Translations under genes and position numbers: made by a program | Assembly (NCBI RefSeq): GCF_000350225.1 | Contig: NW_005179151.1 | Location: forward strand, 363,790 to 427,789 | Length of the DNA: 64,000 nucleotides | Reading direction: 5' to 3' | Source: Chondrus crispus | Taxonomy: Eukaryota > Rhodophyta > Florideophyceae > Gigartinales > Gigartinaceae | The notes under the pieces: model-generated | Database searches by the model: none | Told to the model about the DNA's origin: nothing | What the model saw: only the letters and a program-made list of their open reading frames with translations | Shown: piece by piece, positions 39,977-49,817 of the stretch | Numbering within the stretch: the stretch's first letter is position 1 | How the letters are laid out: each line of letters opens with the position of its first letter

Positions 39977-40611
39977 CTCCTAATGCATGGCCATTGTTTC
40001 GCCCGCAGCACTTCTGCCCCTCTGCTGAGGGTTTAACCCCACCCTCGTCAAACAAGCTCTTTTGCATAACATTACGTTTGTCCCCGTTTTAATCCTGGCT
40101 GTCACGGTGCGTGTGTATGCGCCATGTGACCACCCCACGAGGGTGGGGTAAAACACTTGCAGGTGTGAGTTCACACCTGGTTCCAGATGCGCTCCCTAAA
40201 CTTCTGGAAGTTTAGACGGGCTGCGTCGGGACATCCGTCAGCACAGTCGGTGCCAACGTGCCAACCCTCAAAAATACAGCAATTCCCTGTGGTATGATAA
40301 AATCATACCATGATACTATCATCCCATTCCCATCGGCAGGCTCGTGCGAGCCAATGCCCTGCGAGCCGTTACATTCTCATCCCATGTGGAACACATTCCG
40401 TCATTCGGAGAATGGCTCACTACTCCACACTCACCGCATTTTCCATCATCAATATCCGCTGCCCTGTTGGGGGTTAGTGGTCATATGTGACCACTAAAGA
40501 AACATCGACTTTTAATCACATTTTCAGGAAAAGCCCCGTCTTGGTAAATGTTGGAGATTCAAATGCGAGTATTTCATTGTTCTGGCCGTATTTTTAAGTA
40601 GCGAAATCGTG
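39977..40611. other. Non-coding stretch with short palindromes
   Basis: Contains a 13-bp inverted repeat around 40035-40149 (accccaccctcgt...acgagggtggggt) and the palindromes tggtatgataaaatcatacca (about 40290) and agtggtcatatgtgaccact (about 40475). No gene is seen. Confidence 0.5.
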
Positions 40612-40673
40612 AAGATGACCGACTGAAGACTGAAAAAAAGGAAGCAACTACATTGCTCCGGGTTTAAATATGC
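40612..40673 (-). promoter_or_regulatory. Solo copy of the promoter and leader module
   Basis: The minus strand reads TATTTAAACCCGGAGCAATG and the C/T-rich leader down to CTTCACGATT. No membrane-protein gene follows, so this is an orphan 5' end of a unit. Confidence 0.6.
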
Positions 40674-40688
40674 GCGGAGTGGAGGTGA

Positions 40689-41928
40689 GGGAGGGTCTTA
40701 ACTTGCCCGAGTTTGCTTTGCTTGCCCGAGTTTGCCGGTCATTTATTAATTTTTTAATGTAAGTACACGCCTTCCCCTTACGTTAGTAGTGGACAGGTGT
40801 CCTTTCCCTTACGTTAGTAGTGGACAGGTGTCCCAGAGCGACGATGCTGAGTTACAGAGGCATACAGCGCCATAAATTGCCAGAACACAACGGGGAGGAC
40901 ACTGTGGGTTCTACAAATTCGCTCCGAGGACGCATCGACAGGGACGTGACATGCTGCAGCGTCAAACAACTTCGCCCCAGGGACGCGTCGACATGGACGC
41001 GAGACGCTGCAGCGTCGCTCGCTTCCGACCCAGAACGTGGCCATTGCGGGTGATCCCGGATCACCGGGATAAATAACTGATCTCACCCCTACTTCTCTCC
41101 TTACTCCGCGGGATAGCGTATCTATCGCCGGCGCTGTGTGGTCAAAAAACGGATCTACAACCACTGCCCAGTATCGCCGTTCGCCTCCCCTCCTTTCTTC
41201 TCAATCTAATCAATCCTACGCAATGCACGGCAATAGAATCATCACTGCTACGACTGCACTAACCGCAACCGCAGCTCTATTCTCCCTCCTTTCATTGCAC
41301 CGAGCTATTTCAAACTATCCTCCACCCCGAAAATTCACAAAGCCCTTAGATCTCCGACGGGGATGGACCTTTGTCAGAGCCAACAGGATTTTTAACGACA
41401 AAGAATTCAGTCGTACATACCGTATGAAGGGGGGGATAATATTTGGTCAGAAGCGCCCGCCGCAGACGAGGAAGCAATAGTGAGAGACTTTGCGTTGGTG
41501 GCCCCTGTCTTCCGAATGGTGGGAGTCGGAGAGATGCGCCAGAGGCGCGGAGAACGGCGCACGTGGCATTGAGGTGTGGAAGCCATTTTCAGGAAAGTAG
41601 TAGGCAGAGAGGTGCTTCGTAGAGTTGGGTTGTCTTTGCGAGATGGCAGGTGCATAGATTTTTGCAAAGGGGGAGTTGAGGATGTTTTCGGGAAGGGGCA
41701 AGCACTGCGTCCACCGGAGCACAGCGTCCAAATTCGAAAGTTACAAACTTACAAAAGTAGCCAATATATGATTGACATTTGTCATTACACACTGACATAA
41801 CTTCAGCTTGCAGTGTAGGGTCGTACTTAGTTTCAAATCATATATTAACGCCCAGTAGCCAATAGTAGTGCAAATCATGGCTCGGGGCAAGCAAACCCGG
41901 GCAAACTCGGGCAAGTTAAGACCCTCCC
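40689..41928. mobile_element. Deleted Harbinger-type element, 1240 bp
   Basis: Inverted ends of about 28 bp start GGGAGGGTCTTAACTTGCCC on the left, with the reverse complement at 41909-41928. The 3-bp duplication TGA (40686-40688 and 41929-41931) is the same as for the autonomous element at 43167. Inside, a plus-strand segment (about 41320-41430) encodes RIFNDKEFSRTYRM, which resembles the region before the conserved block of Harbinger transposases. No complete transposase is present. The TIRs differ from the neighbouring autonomous element, so another family must mobilise it. Confidence 0.75.
40760..40835. repeat. 30-bp direct repeat, two copies
   Basis: The sequence cccttacgttagtagtggacaggtgtcc occurs twice in tandem inside the deleted Harbinger-type element. 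Confidence 0.8.
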
Positions 41929-42139
41929 TGAGGTGAGGGGTTGGTGAGTTGCGGCAACGGTTTTTACCACAGTTCACTACAGCCCGTGTTGGCAGCAATG
42001 GGATTCGTTCAGTAAGCCCAGGATCACGCCTTCGCGTTCCTCTACCCGCCCTACTCCTCCCCCATCGCCTCCAACCAACCCTCAGACTAACCCTCAGACC
42101 AACCGCCAGACCAACCCCCCCCCCCCCCGGGGGGGGGGG
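41929..42139. other. Stretch before the assembly gap
   Basis: Non-coding. It ends in a C run directly followed by a G run (42111-42139), which probably caused the gap. Confidence 0.5.
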
Positions 42140-42239
42140 NNNNNNNNNNNNNNNNNNNNNNNNNNNNNNNNNNNNNNNNNNNNNNNNNNNNNNNNNNNNN
42201 NNNNNNNNNNNNNNNNNNNNNNNNNNNNNNNNNNNNNNN
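42140..42239. other. Assembly gap, 100 N
   Basis: A run of 100 undetermined bases. Confidence 0.99.
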
Positions 42240-42381
42240 CCTCTCTCGCGAGCAAAGTGGCAAAGTCTAAAAACATCGCTTCTATCACAGCCATTCTATC
42301 TTGCGTCTTGTGCATCTCATCTTGCTATCCGCCACCTACCGTCACCACTACCGCCACAGTGTGGTGGTAGTGGATACCACT

Positions 42382-42500
42382 ATGGTTGGATAGCTGGATA
42401 AACATGAGGTGTGGTCACCACATGTGGTCACCACACCTCAAGTTTATCCATCCACCACATGTGGTCACCACACCTCATGTTTATCCAGCTATCCAACCAT
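42382..42500. mobile_element. Foldback element, 46-bp perfect arms
   Basis: Arms at 42382-42427 and 42455-42500 are exact reverse complements starting atggttggatagctggataa. The 27-base spacer resembles part of the arms. It has no coding capacity and no clear target duplication. Confidence 0.75.
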
Positions 42501-42694
42501 TTCTTTTTCTTTAATTTTTTTCTCAACCCCCCGTCTCTTCCCAAAACCCCTGGCCCCAAAGTTCCCACCCCTTTCCAATCCCAAACCCATCTCCTACACA
42601 ACTGTACACTACAGTACATCCGATGTACTACATCGCCCAGTGTATATGCTTCGCCCCACCCCCCACCGCCCCTCAGGCCTCAGGCCGTTGACCC

Positions 42695-43166
42695 CGGCAG
42701 ATACCCGACTCCTCTACGACTCCTTTAAACAACCAATCCCCACATCCCTTTCCCAACGGCTACGTCCTATCCCCCTCCCACATCCCGCTCCTTGACACCC
42801 TCCTGCCCTCTCGCCCTTCATTTTTTCTCACTTGAATTCCCCCACTGCCCGTCCGCAAACCCATCACCTGGTGACAGTCTTTGCGTCCACAACCCGCCTC
42901 GCTCACCCTTGTTCACGAAAACCACACACATGCCTCTCAGAAAAGCAAAGCGTACATTGCTGCAAGCGTATGACGCTGAAGAGAGAACAAAACTTGGACA
43001 ATAATCAATCAATTGTAACGGATTTCTTCAAGTAAAACCGCGTTGTAAAACAGTGAAAAGTGATTTGCGAGATCCTCCCTTGAGTAGTGCAATACGCTAA
43101 TAGTGCAGTATTCCACCGCGTGGCCCTCCTTCTGTTTACACCCCCTCTTCCGCCTGCTCCCTGTGA
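42695..43166. repeat. Unit C-like upstream region, left part
   Basis: Matches 25063-25534. It is interrupted at TGA (43164-43166) by the Harbinger element and resumes at 49818. Confidence 0.8.
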
Positions 43167-43486
43167 GGGCCTCTCTAAAGATTGCGTGGTCAGGCATGTA
43201 TGCACATGTATGGACGTCAAATACAATAGAGGCTGTAAAAAATTGGTGCATAATGTTCTGCGCCGTGGTACTGTAAATGACGAGGTTCAGATCTAAGAAT
43301 GGATCAAGCATCACGGTATCAGCATCTCGAAGATTTTAATCTTGACGTCATCATGCCCACAAATGGATCCGTCGACATGCCGCCATAAGTTATCCATTTT
43401 TCTCCTCCATCCGCAAAGACACCTCCTGATTATCTTCCCTTCTTTTCACCATTGTGCCGTTAAACCAACCTTCTTCCTGATCTGCA

Positions 43487-44938
43487 ATGGCTCAAACTTC
43501 AAACGTTTCCTCCGAAAGATCCCAATCTTTCACTCGGGACATATCTTATCCTGTAGTAAGAAGCCAAAAGCTTTCGTCGTTGTCTTCGCTTTCAGCGTTG
43601 AATGACTTACAGGAAGATCAGCAGTTTAAATCGAAACCTGACGCTCGCAACTACACGGAAAACTCGGATTCATCGGTTGTGGTCTGTGCTGCTGCGATTG
43701 CTGGAAGCTCTGTCGTCATTTCAACTCAACAGCGTCAGAAAAAAAGAGCTTCGGGACACCACACTTTTCTATTCACCACCCCCTTTTCTTTTGACACTAT
43801 CACGGATTTCTACGGCCAAGAAATGTTCAGAAAGACTTTCCGTATGTCTCGATCTACGTTTGATCTTCTTCTCAGCACTGTGCACGACCTCTTGGATCGC
43901 AGATTTGTGTCAGCATCGGACTACAGAAGAAAAACAATCCCGGCAGAAATAAGGCTTGCAATCACACTGAGGATGTTTGCTGGAGGAAGCTACTGTGATA
44001 TTTGTTTGGCATATCAAGTAAAGGAATCTACAATTTTCGAAATCTTTAACTCGACAAGCTATGCTTTGATGAAGCGTCTCCATTTGGAGGGCTTTCCGAA
44101 GACGAAACTGGCTCTGCAGAGTATTGCGCAAGGTTTTCAGACATCACGCCCCGAAGCGAGCCCCTTGTTTGGTTGTGTGGGGGCTCTAGACGGTATTTGC
44201 GTTAAGATCAAGAAGCCAGCAATTTGTGAAAACCCGTCGTTTTTCTATTCTCGGAAAGGTTTTTATGCTCTACCAGTTCAAGCTCTTTGTGACGCAAACT
44301 ACATTTTCCGGTACTGTTCCGCTGTATGTACAGGAGCGACACATGACGCACTAGCGTATGCGGTGTCCGGACTCAAGAAGGATCTAGACTCTGGGATCCT
44401 CAGCGATTCGTTTTACATAGTCGGTGACGAGGCGTACACCTGCACGGAAGAATTGATAACGCCTTTTTCTAGGGACAATGCGGACTACGATCAGATGAAC
44501 TTCAATTTCTTTCTTTCGTCCATGCGCATTCATATAGAACAGGCGTTCGGCATGCTAGTTGCGCGTTGGCGCATTCTCAAAGGTGGATTGGAGTATTCTG
44601 TGAACAAATGCACTGATATTGTCTGTTTGCTGATGAAACTGCACAACTTTTGTACGAAACACGACGGGCCGGACTCAGCAACTGATGGTTTAACGCAGGA
44701 GGAAATGGATGTGTTGGAGGAGGATATCAAAGCGTGGTACATACAAACTGAAGAGCTATCTGAAGAATTTCACCCAGAAGCGCAGGGTAGAGTCACAGCG
44801 CGATCCGCAGTTCAGCGTTCCGGATCTTCTCGTATGAAACGTGATGCTCTGGTTGCGATTGTTAAGGGTAAGAATAGACAGATGCCGAATCCTGTGCCTT
44901 TGACGGTGAACGCTCGCCGTGTGCGTGCTCGTACATAG
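43487..44938 (+). CDS. Harbinger DDE transposase
   Basis: 483 aa from the ATG at 43487 (MAQTSNVSSERSQ). The first 90 residues are Ser-rich and variable. The block at 100-200 (DFYGQEMFRKTFRMSRSTFD, a helix-rich region) is typical of DDE_Tnp_4 transposases. The catalytic residues are visible as D235 in VGALDGICV, D314 in IVGDEAYTC and E351 in RIHIEQAFGML. YSRKGFYALPVQALCD and VCLLMKLHNFC are also family signatures. The gene is intact, without an apparent intron, and ends in a basic tail (SARRVRART-like). It would cut at the TIRs and reinsert the element, in the nucleus. It most likely needs the second ORF as DNA-binding partner. Confidence 0.93.
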   Translation: MAQTSNVSSERSQSFTRDISYPVVRSQKLSSLSSLSALNDLQEDQQFKSKPDARNYTENSDSSVVVCAAAIAGSSVVISTQQRQKKRASGHHTFLFTTPFSFDTITDFYGQEMFRKTFRMSRSTFDLLLSTVHDLLDRRFVSASDYRRKTIPAEIRLAITLRMFAGGSYCDICLAYQVKESTIFEIFNSTSYALMKRLHLEGFPKTKLALQSIAQGFQTSRPEASPLFGCVGALDGICVKIKKPAICENPSFFYSRKGFYALPVQALCDANYIFRYCSAVCTGATHDALAYAVSGLKKDLDSGILSDSFYIVGDEAYTCTEELITPFSRDNADYDQMNFNFFLSSMRIHIEQAFGMLVARWRILKGGLEYSVNKCTDIVCLLMKLHNFCTKHDGPDSATDGLTQEEMDVLEEDIKAWYIQTEELSEEFHPEAQGRVTARSAVQRSGSSRMKRDALVAIVKGKNRQMPNPVPLTVNARRVRART

Positions 44939-45037
44939 ATGTAGTCGCTGCGATAACGCCCTGCCCCGCTCTCCTCCTCCACGCCCAAACTGTCTCAAAG
45001 GAAGCTGCATTCCCCAGGGAGAAAGATATCTTTCCTC

Positions 45038-45323
45038 CTTGATACGCGGGATGATGCCAATATTATTCAAGCAGTCAACAAATGGCTTGCCCTCGTCCGA
45101 GTCCTGGTAGAGCGTTTCCTCAAAAAGGATGGCGCCAGAGATGTAATCTCCAAGGTCTGCACAATTGAAAAGGGAAGCTGCGACAGGCCCTGCCGGTCGC
45201 TTTCGAATTTTCGACTCCGATGGAAGCCAGACGCTTGCCGATGGTCTTGGTCGACTCATCAAGGGCGACAATACGCTTGCCGGGGGAGGCGATCTTGTTG
45301 GCGCTGGTGATGAGCTCGTCGTG
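45038..45323 (-). pseudogene. Captured class I fructose-bisphosphate aldolase fragment
   Basis: The minus strand encodes HDELITSANKIASPGKRI, VALDESTKTIGKRLASIG and VEN (about 45323-45190). After a frameshift in the region around 45180 it continues with ADLGDYISGAILFEETLYQ and KPFVDCLNNIGIIPRIK (about 45172-45038). This is the N-terminal third of class I aldolase, including the DES segment with the catalytic Asp, but it ends before the Schiff-base lysine. It is therefore a gene fragment carried by the transposon, without aldolase activity. The upstream N-terminus lies at 47169-47324, separated by the tandem array. Confidence 0.85.
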
Positions 45324-47505
45324 ACACTGCTCTATGGAAATCGTGGGATAGAGAATGGGGGTGCATTGGGCTGTCGGCGTCGGGTGCGAGCTCACGAAGG
45401 AGGTGCTCGACACATTTCTTAAATGAACTATTAATGAGTTTGTTGGCGGTGCCGATGAGCTCGTCGTGACACTGCTCTACGGCCGTCGTCGGATGGAGAA
45501 TGGCGGTGAGGCGGGCTGTCGGCGTCGGGTGCGAGCTCACGAAGGAGGGGCTCGACACATTTCTTAAATGAACTATTAATGAGTTTGTTGGCGGTGGCGA
45601 TGAGCTCGTCGTGACACTGCTCTACGGCCGTCGTCGGATGGAGAATGGCGGTGAGGCGGGCTGTCGGCGTCGGGTGCGAGCTCACGAAGGAGGGGCTCGA
45701 CACATTTCTTAAATGAACTATTAATGAGTTTGTTGGCAGTGGCGATGAGCTCGTCGTGACACTGCTCTACGGCCGTCGTCGGATGGAGAATGGCGGTGAG
45801 GCGGGCTGTCGGCGTCGGGTGCGAGCTCACGAAGGAGGTGCTCGACAAATTTCTTTAATGAAATATTAATGATGTCGTTGGAGATGGCGATGAGCTCGTC
45901 GAGATATTGCGCTGTGGACATCGTCGTATGGAGAGTGGGGCGCGGCGGGAGGTCAGCGTCGGGTGCGAGGTCATGAAGGAGGTGCTCGACACATTTTTAA
46001 TGAACTAATAATGACGTTATTGGCGGTGACGATGAGCTCGTCGTGACACTGCTCTATGGACATTGTGGGATAGAAAATAGGGATGCGTTGGGCTGTCGGC
46101 ATCGGGTTGGAGCTCACGAAGGAGGTGCTCGACAAATTTCTTTAATGAAATATTAATGATGTCGTTGGAGATGGCGATGAGCTCGTCGAGGTACTGCTCT
46201 GTGGACACCGTCCGATGGAGAGTGCGGGCGCGGCGGGAGGTCAGCGTCGGGTGCCAGCTCATGAAGGAGGTGCTCGACACATTTTTAATGAGCTAATAAT
46301 GACGTTGTTGGCGGTGACGATGAGCTCGTCGTGACACTGCGCTATGGACATCGTCGGATGGAGAGTGGGGGCGCGGCGGGAGGTAAGCGTCGGGTGCGAG
46401 CTCATGAAGGAGGGGCTCGATACATTTCTTTAATGAACTAATATTGACGTTCTTGGCGGGGATGATGAGCTCGTCGTGACACTGCTCTACGGCCGTCGTC
46501 GGATGGAGAATGGGGGTGCGTTGGGCTGTCGGCGTCGGGTGCGAGCTCACGAAGGAGGTGCTCGACACATTTCTTAAATGAACTATTAATGAGTTTGTTG
46601 GCGGTGGCGATGAGCTCGTAGTGACACTGCTCTACGGCCGTCGTCGGATGGAGAATGGCGGTGAGGCGAGCTGTCGGCGTCGGGTGCGAGCTCACGAAGG
46701 AGGTGCTCGACAAATTTCTTTAATGAAATATTAATGATGTCGTTGGAGATGGCGATGAGCTCGTCGAGATATTGCGTTGCGGACATCGCCGTATAGAGAG
46801 TGGGGGCGCGGCGGGAGGTCAGCGTCGGATGCGAGGTCATGAAGGAGGTGCTCGACACATTTTTAATGAACGAATAATGACGTTGTTGGCGGTGACGATG
46901 AGCTCGTCGTGACACTGCTCTATGGACATTGTGGGATAGAAAATAGGGATGCGTTGGGCTGTCGGCATCGGGTTGGAGCTCACGAAGGAGGTGCTCGACA
47001 AATTTCTTTAATGAACTATTAATGATGTCGTTGGCGGTGGCGATGAGCTTGTCGAGTTACTCCTCTGTGGACATCGTCGGATGGAGAATGGGGGTGCGGC
47101 GGGAGGTCAGCGTCGTGTGCGAGCTTATGAAGGAAATGTTCGACACATTTGTTTAATGAACTAATAATGAGTTTGTTGGCGGTTGTGATGAGCTCGTCGT
47201 GGTACTGCTCTGTGGGCAAGTCGTCGATGGCGGGTGGGGCAGTTCCAGCTTTGCGAGCCTCCTCAAGCTCCTTGGTTGCTTTCCGCGCCTCCCTCAATTT
47301 GAAAGCGCCACTTGAGCATGCCATAGCTCAGCCCACTGTCCCGCGTGGGTAGATGCCTTCGAGGAGAGTGTTTCGGGTGGAGAATGGGGGTGCAGCGGGT
47401 GGTCGGCGTCAGGTGCGAGCTCACGAAGGAGGTGCTCGACAAATTTATTTAATGAGCTAATGAGTTTGTTGGCGGTGGCGATGAGGTCGTGTACATGATT
47501 AAGCA
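45324..47505. repeat. 145-bp tandem array, about 14 units
   Basis: The word (t)aatgaac/aaatattaatga recurs at 45425, 45570, 45715, 45860, 46002, 46147, 46290, 46435, 46580, 46725, 46868, 47013, 47158 and 47454, mostly with a 145-bp period (some 142-143). Each unit contains, on the minus strand, the aldolase-derived QCHDELIATANK segment joined to a non-aldolase part (FKKCVEHLLRELAPDADS). Because 145 is not a multiple of 3, the frame shifts from unit to unit, so the array does not encode a repeat protein. Confidence 0.9.
47169..47324 (-). pseudogene. Aldolase N-terminal segment at the far end of the array
   Basis: The ATG at 47324 encodes MACSSGAFKLREARKATKEL, then PPAIDDLPTEQYHDELITTANK, which fits the start of an algal or plant aldolase leading into the conserved DELIxTAxKI motif. 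Codons beyond it belong to the array. It indicates that the captured gene piece once ran from here to 45038 and was split by array expansion. Confidence 0.65.
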
Positions 47506-47746
47506 AGATTGTCCCCCTTCTGCTGTTCTATTTTCCTCTTATCATCTATAGCAATACTGTAACGATTTCTGTCCTCTTAACTTCCTCCTAGCCCTGGATT
47601 GAGAGGTGATGAGCTGGGTGAAGGATGGTGACAAGACTGGTAATGGGCATAAAAGAAAATTCAGACGCGATATCGATGTAATTACCAGTCCTTAGCCGGA
47701 GAGAGAATACAACGTGCGAAACACCCTCCCAAACCTCAAGTTGGCA

Positions 47747-49393
47747 TCACACCTGGCCCTCGTCCTCTTCTGACTCAGAAAGAAGGTCCTTGCTTACATC
47801 CTTCTGCAGTTTCCTCAGCGAAAGCAGTACGGAGGCGTCGTCCGAGTCGTCTCGGAGACGCATATCGTCGGGATGTGCAGAAATTCTTTTGACGACGTCC
47901 TCTAAAATCTTGATTTTCTTAAGTCTACATGAGTAATCTTTCAATTGCTTCTCGGAATCGTTCGCTTCAATTTTTTTCCTCCGCCCCTCGTAACAAGAAG
48001 CAATTTTTGAAAGAGAAGTGGCAATGTCCTTAACTCCCTCATCCGGCTGTGACCTTTTCCTGCGTGTTGGTCCTGTCGACCCCCCTTCCCCAACAGTACT
48101 ACCAACCCTTGATCCTTCATCTCGTCCGGCGCCACCCGGAATCAATTTACAGCATACATTGGAGAAATGCTCTTCCTCGAAAGGGGTTCCTTTGCGAGTA
48201 CAAACAAACATTACCAGCATGCGTTTCCCGAGTGCGTTTAGCTCACCGCTAGAACTTGAAGGAAGAAAATGGCGAAACCTGTCGGGATCATTCTGCCCAG
48301 AAGCGGACCAACGCGTGACGTACTGTGTAAAACTGGCTTTTGCATCGTTAAACTTGTCCTTCAAGAAGGTTGCTGTTCGATGCGCTAATGGATGCAAAGA
48401 CGAATCTACTCCATCAAGGGTTGCTGTCTTGTTCAGAAAACGCCTTTGCATGGGGTCGTTAAATCTACTTTCCACGATTGTCCAAAAATCTACCCTCGTC
48501 ACACCTGCATCCAGTTGAGCCCTGGACAATTCTTGTCCCATGGCAATAATCGCACTCTTTGCATCTTCGTCATCTCGAATTGTAATTAAAAGCCGTGCAA
48601 ACTCATTGATACCGAACGTGGTGCTCTCTGTGCTTTCAGCAATGTTCAGGTTAGCCTGACCACCTGAAGTTAGAGGTTGGATGGTGACATCCCTTCGACT
48701 TGAACCATCCACCCTATTAACTTCTGATCGTGCTCGGTCTATGGAAATATTTTTTTCCCTGTAATCATTGGCTTCTGTAGTCGACAGCACCTGGACAAGT
48801 TTTTCTTCAGTAGGCACTCGATCAATTGACAACGGATAGTTTTCATCCTTTAGCAGCCTTATTCGCAACCAAGAGTCATATCTCCGTGTTTCTTCATGAG
48901 CTGACAGAGTTTCATCCAAGCTCTTACCAGACAAAAGCGAGAGCTGCAAGTGCAGCACCGCTTTGGCTACCAGAGATTCTTTTTTACCGCTTTGACGCCA
49001 ATCCCAGCTTTTTAAAATGACTCTAAGCCTCTTAACTGGTAGCTGTGAAAGAAAAGCGAACAATCGGGACATATCACTGGCTGTCGATATTCTTACTTGT
49101 GCGCTTCGAGGTCCAATGTTGTCATCATCAATGACGACGGCACCGTCACCAACACCTCGCTCTTGAGAATCTGCAGCAGCTGCCAACGCGCTGTTTGTGT
49201 TTGTTGGCGAGCTGGATTCTGGCCCCCCATCAACAGATCTTTCAACGATGACGCACTCGTCGCTGTCGAATCGTAGTATGCGCCGTTGAGCAGAAAGTTC
49301 GTCAGTGGATGTTCTTGTGGCAGGAAGTGGCTGACCGACACGCTGAAAGCGAGGACTTCTCCTTAGTTGCGGAGATTCTGAACCTTCTGCCAT
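47747..49393 (-). CDS. Second ORF of the Harbinger element, SAP-like
   Basis: 548 aa from the ATG at 49393 (MAEGSESPQLRRSPRF), convergent to the transposase. The N-terminal 100 residues are acidic and Ser-rich. Residues about 119-150 (LPVKRLRVILKSWDW, GKKESLVAKAVLHL) look like a SAP-type helix-extension-helix DNA-binding motif. A conserved-looking region (about 270-330) contains LITIRDDEDAKSAIIAMGQE and DFWTIVESRFND. The C-terminus is Lys-rich with a coiled-coil character and ends acidic (SESEEDEGQV). Harbinger elements of plants and animals carry a Myb/SANT-type partner gene; this protein is in the same place but I see no Myb motif. It may be the DNA-binding or nuclear-import partner of the transposase. 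That role is an inference from position. Confidence 0.7.
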   Translation of the reverse strand: MAEGSESPQLRRSPRFQRVGQPLPATRTSTDELSAQRRILRFDSDECVIVERSVDGGPESSSPTNTNSALAAAADSQERGVGDGAVVIDDDNIGPRSAQVRISTASDMSRLFAFLSQLPVKRLRVILKSWDWRQSGKKESLVAKAVLHLQLSLLSGKSLDETLSAHEETRRYDSWLRIRLLKDENYPLSIDRVPTEEKLVQVLSTTEANDYREKNISIDRARSEVNRVDGSSRRDVTIQPLTSGGQANLNIAESTESTTFGINEFARLLITIRDDEDAKSAIIAMGQELSRAQLDAGVTRVDFWTIVESRFNDPMQRRFLNKTATLDGVDSSLHPLAHRTATFLKDKFNDAKASFTQYVTRWSASGQNDPDRFRHFLPSSSSGELNALGKRMLVMFVCTRKGTPFEEEHFSNVCCKLIPGGAGRDEGSRVGSTVGEGGSTGPTRRKRSQPDEGVKDIATSLSKIASCYEGRRKKIEANDSEKQLKDYSCRLKKIKILEDVVKRISAHPDDMRLRDDSDDASVLLSLRKLQKDVSKDLLSESEEDEGQV

Positions 49394-49817
49394 TTTTGCT
49401 GTTGCGATAAAAGGTAATAATGAAGGAAACTATTGATAGGCAGGCTGAAGACTGCGTGCTTCAAGGAATCTGTAGGGGATCAGATAATTCGTACAGGAGA
49501 GCGAGAACTTCGAAAGACTTTGTCGATTGGGAGTTCTTTTTCGAAGAGGTGCTGGGATTCTACCGCCTTTTTTGACTTGTTTTTTGAATTCAAATGAATC
49601 AGAAATGGATCAAGGTCTGTTGGCGATAGCCAATAGGTCTCGACTTTATTGATTTGCAAAAGCTTACTGTGTACTTGTCATGTTAATTATTCTCGTCCAT
49701 GATCGTCCATATGAAGTGTCATATGTATTAATGAAAACAATAAATGAACCAATCAGGAGCGATATTTGGTCCATTCACGTCCATCCATGCCCGACCACAG
49801 AATCCTTAGAGAGGGCC

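Larger units (their letters stand above)
43167..49817. mobile_element. Autonomous PIF/Harbinger DNA transposon, 6651 bp
   Basis: The left end gggcctctctaaagattgcg and the reverse complement of the right end ggccctctctaaggattctg match at about 30 of the first 36 bases. The target duplication is TGA (43164-43166 and 49818-49820). The same sequence without the element is present at 25521-25545, so the ends are exact. It carries an intact DDE transposase (plus), a second ORF (minus, convergent), a captured aldolase fragment and a 145-bp tandem array. A 3-bp duplication is typical of PIF/Harbinger, usually TWA; here it is TGA. Confidence 0.96.

Noticed and set aside
45259..46915. Series of minus-strand frames of about 90 codons in the 145-bp array
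   Set aside because: The period is not a multiple of three, so the frames overlap and shift. They reflect the repeat, not a protein family.
45324..47505. Possible CRISPR-like array
   Set aside because: Units are contiguous and alike over their full length. There are no unique spacers, and the context is a eukaryotic transposon.
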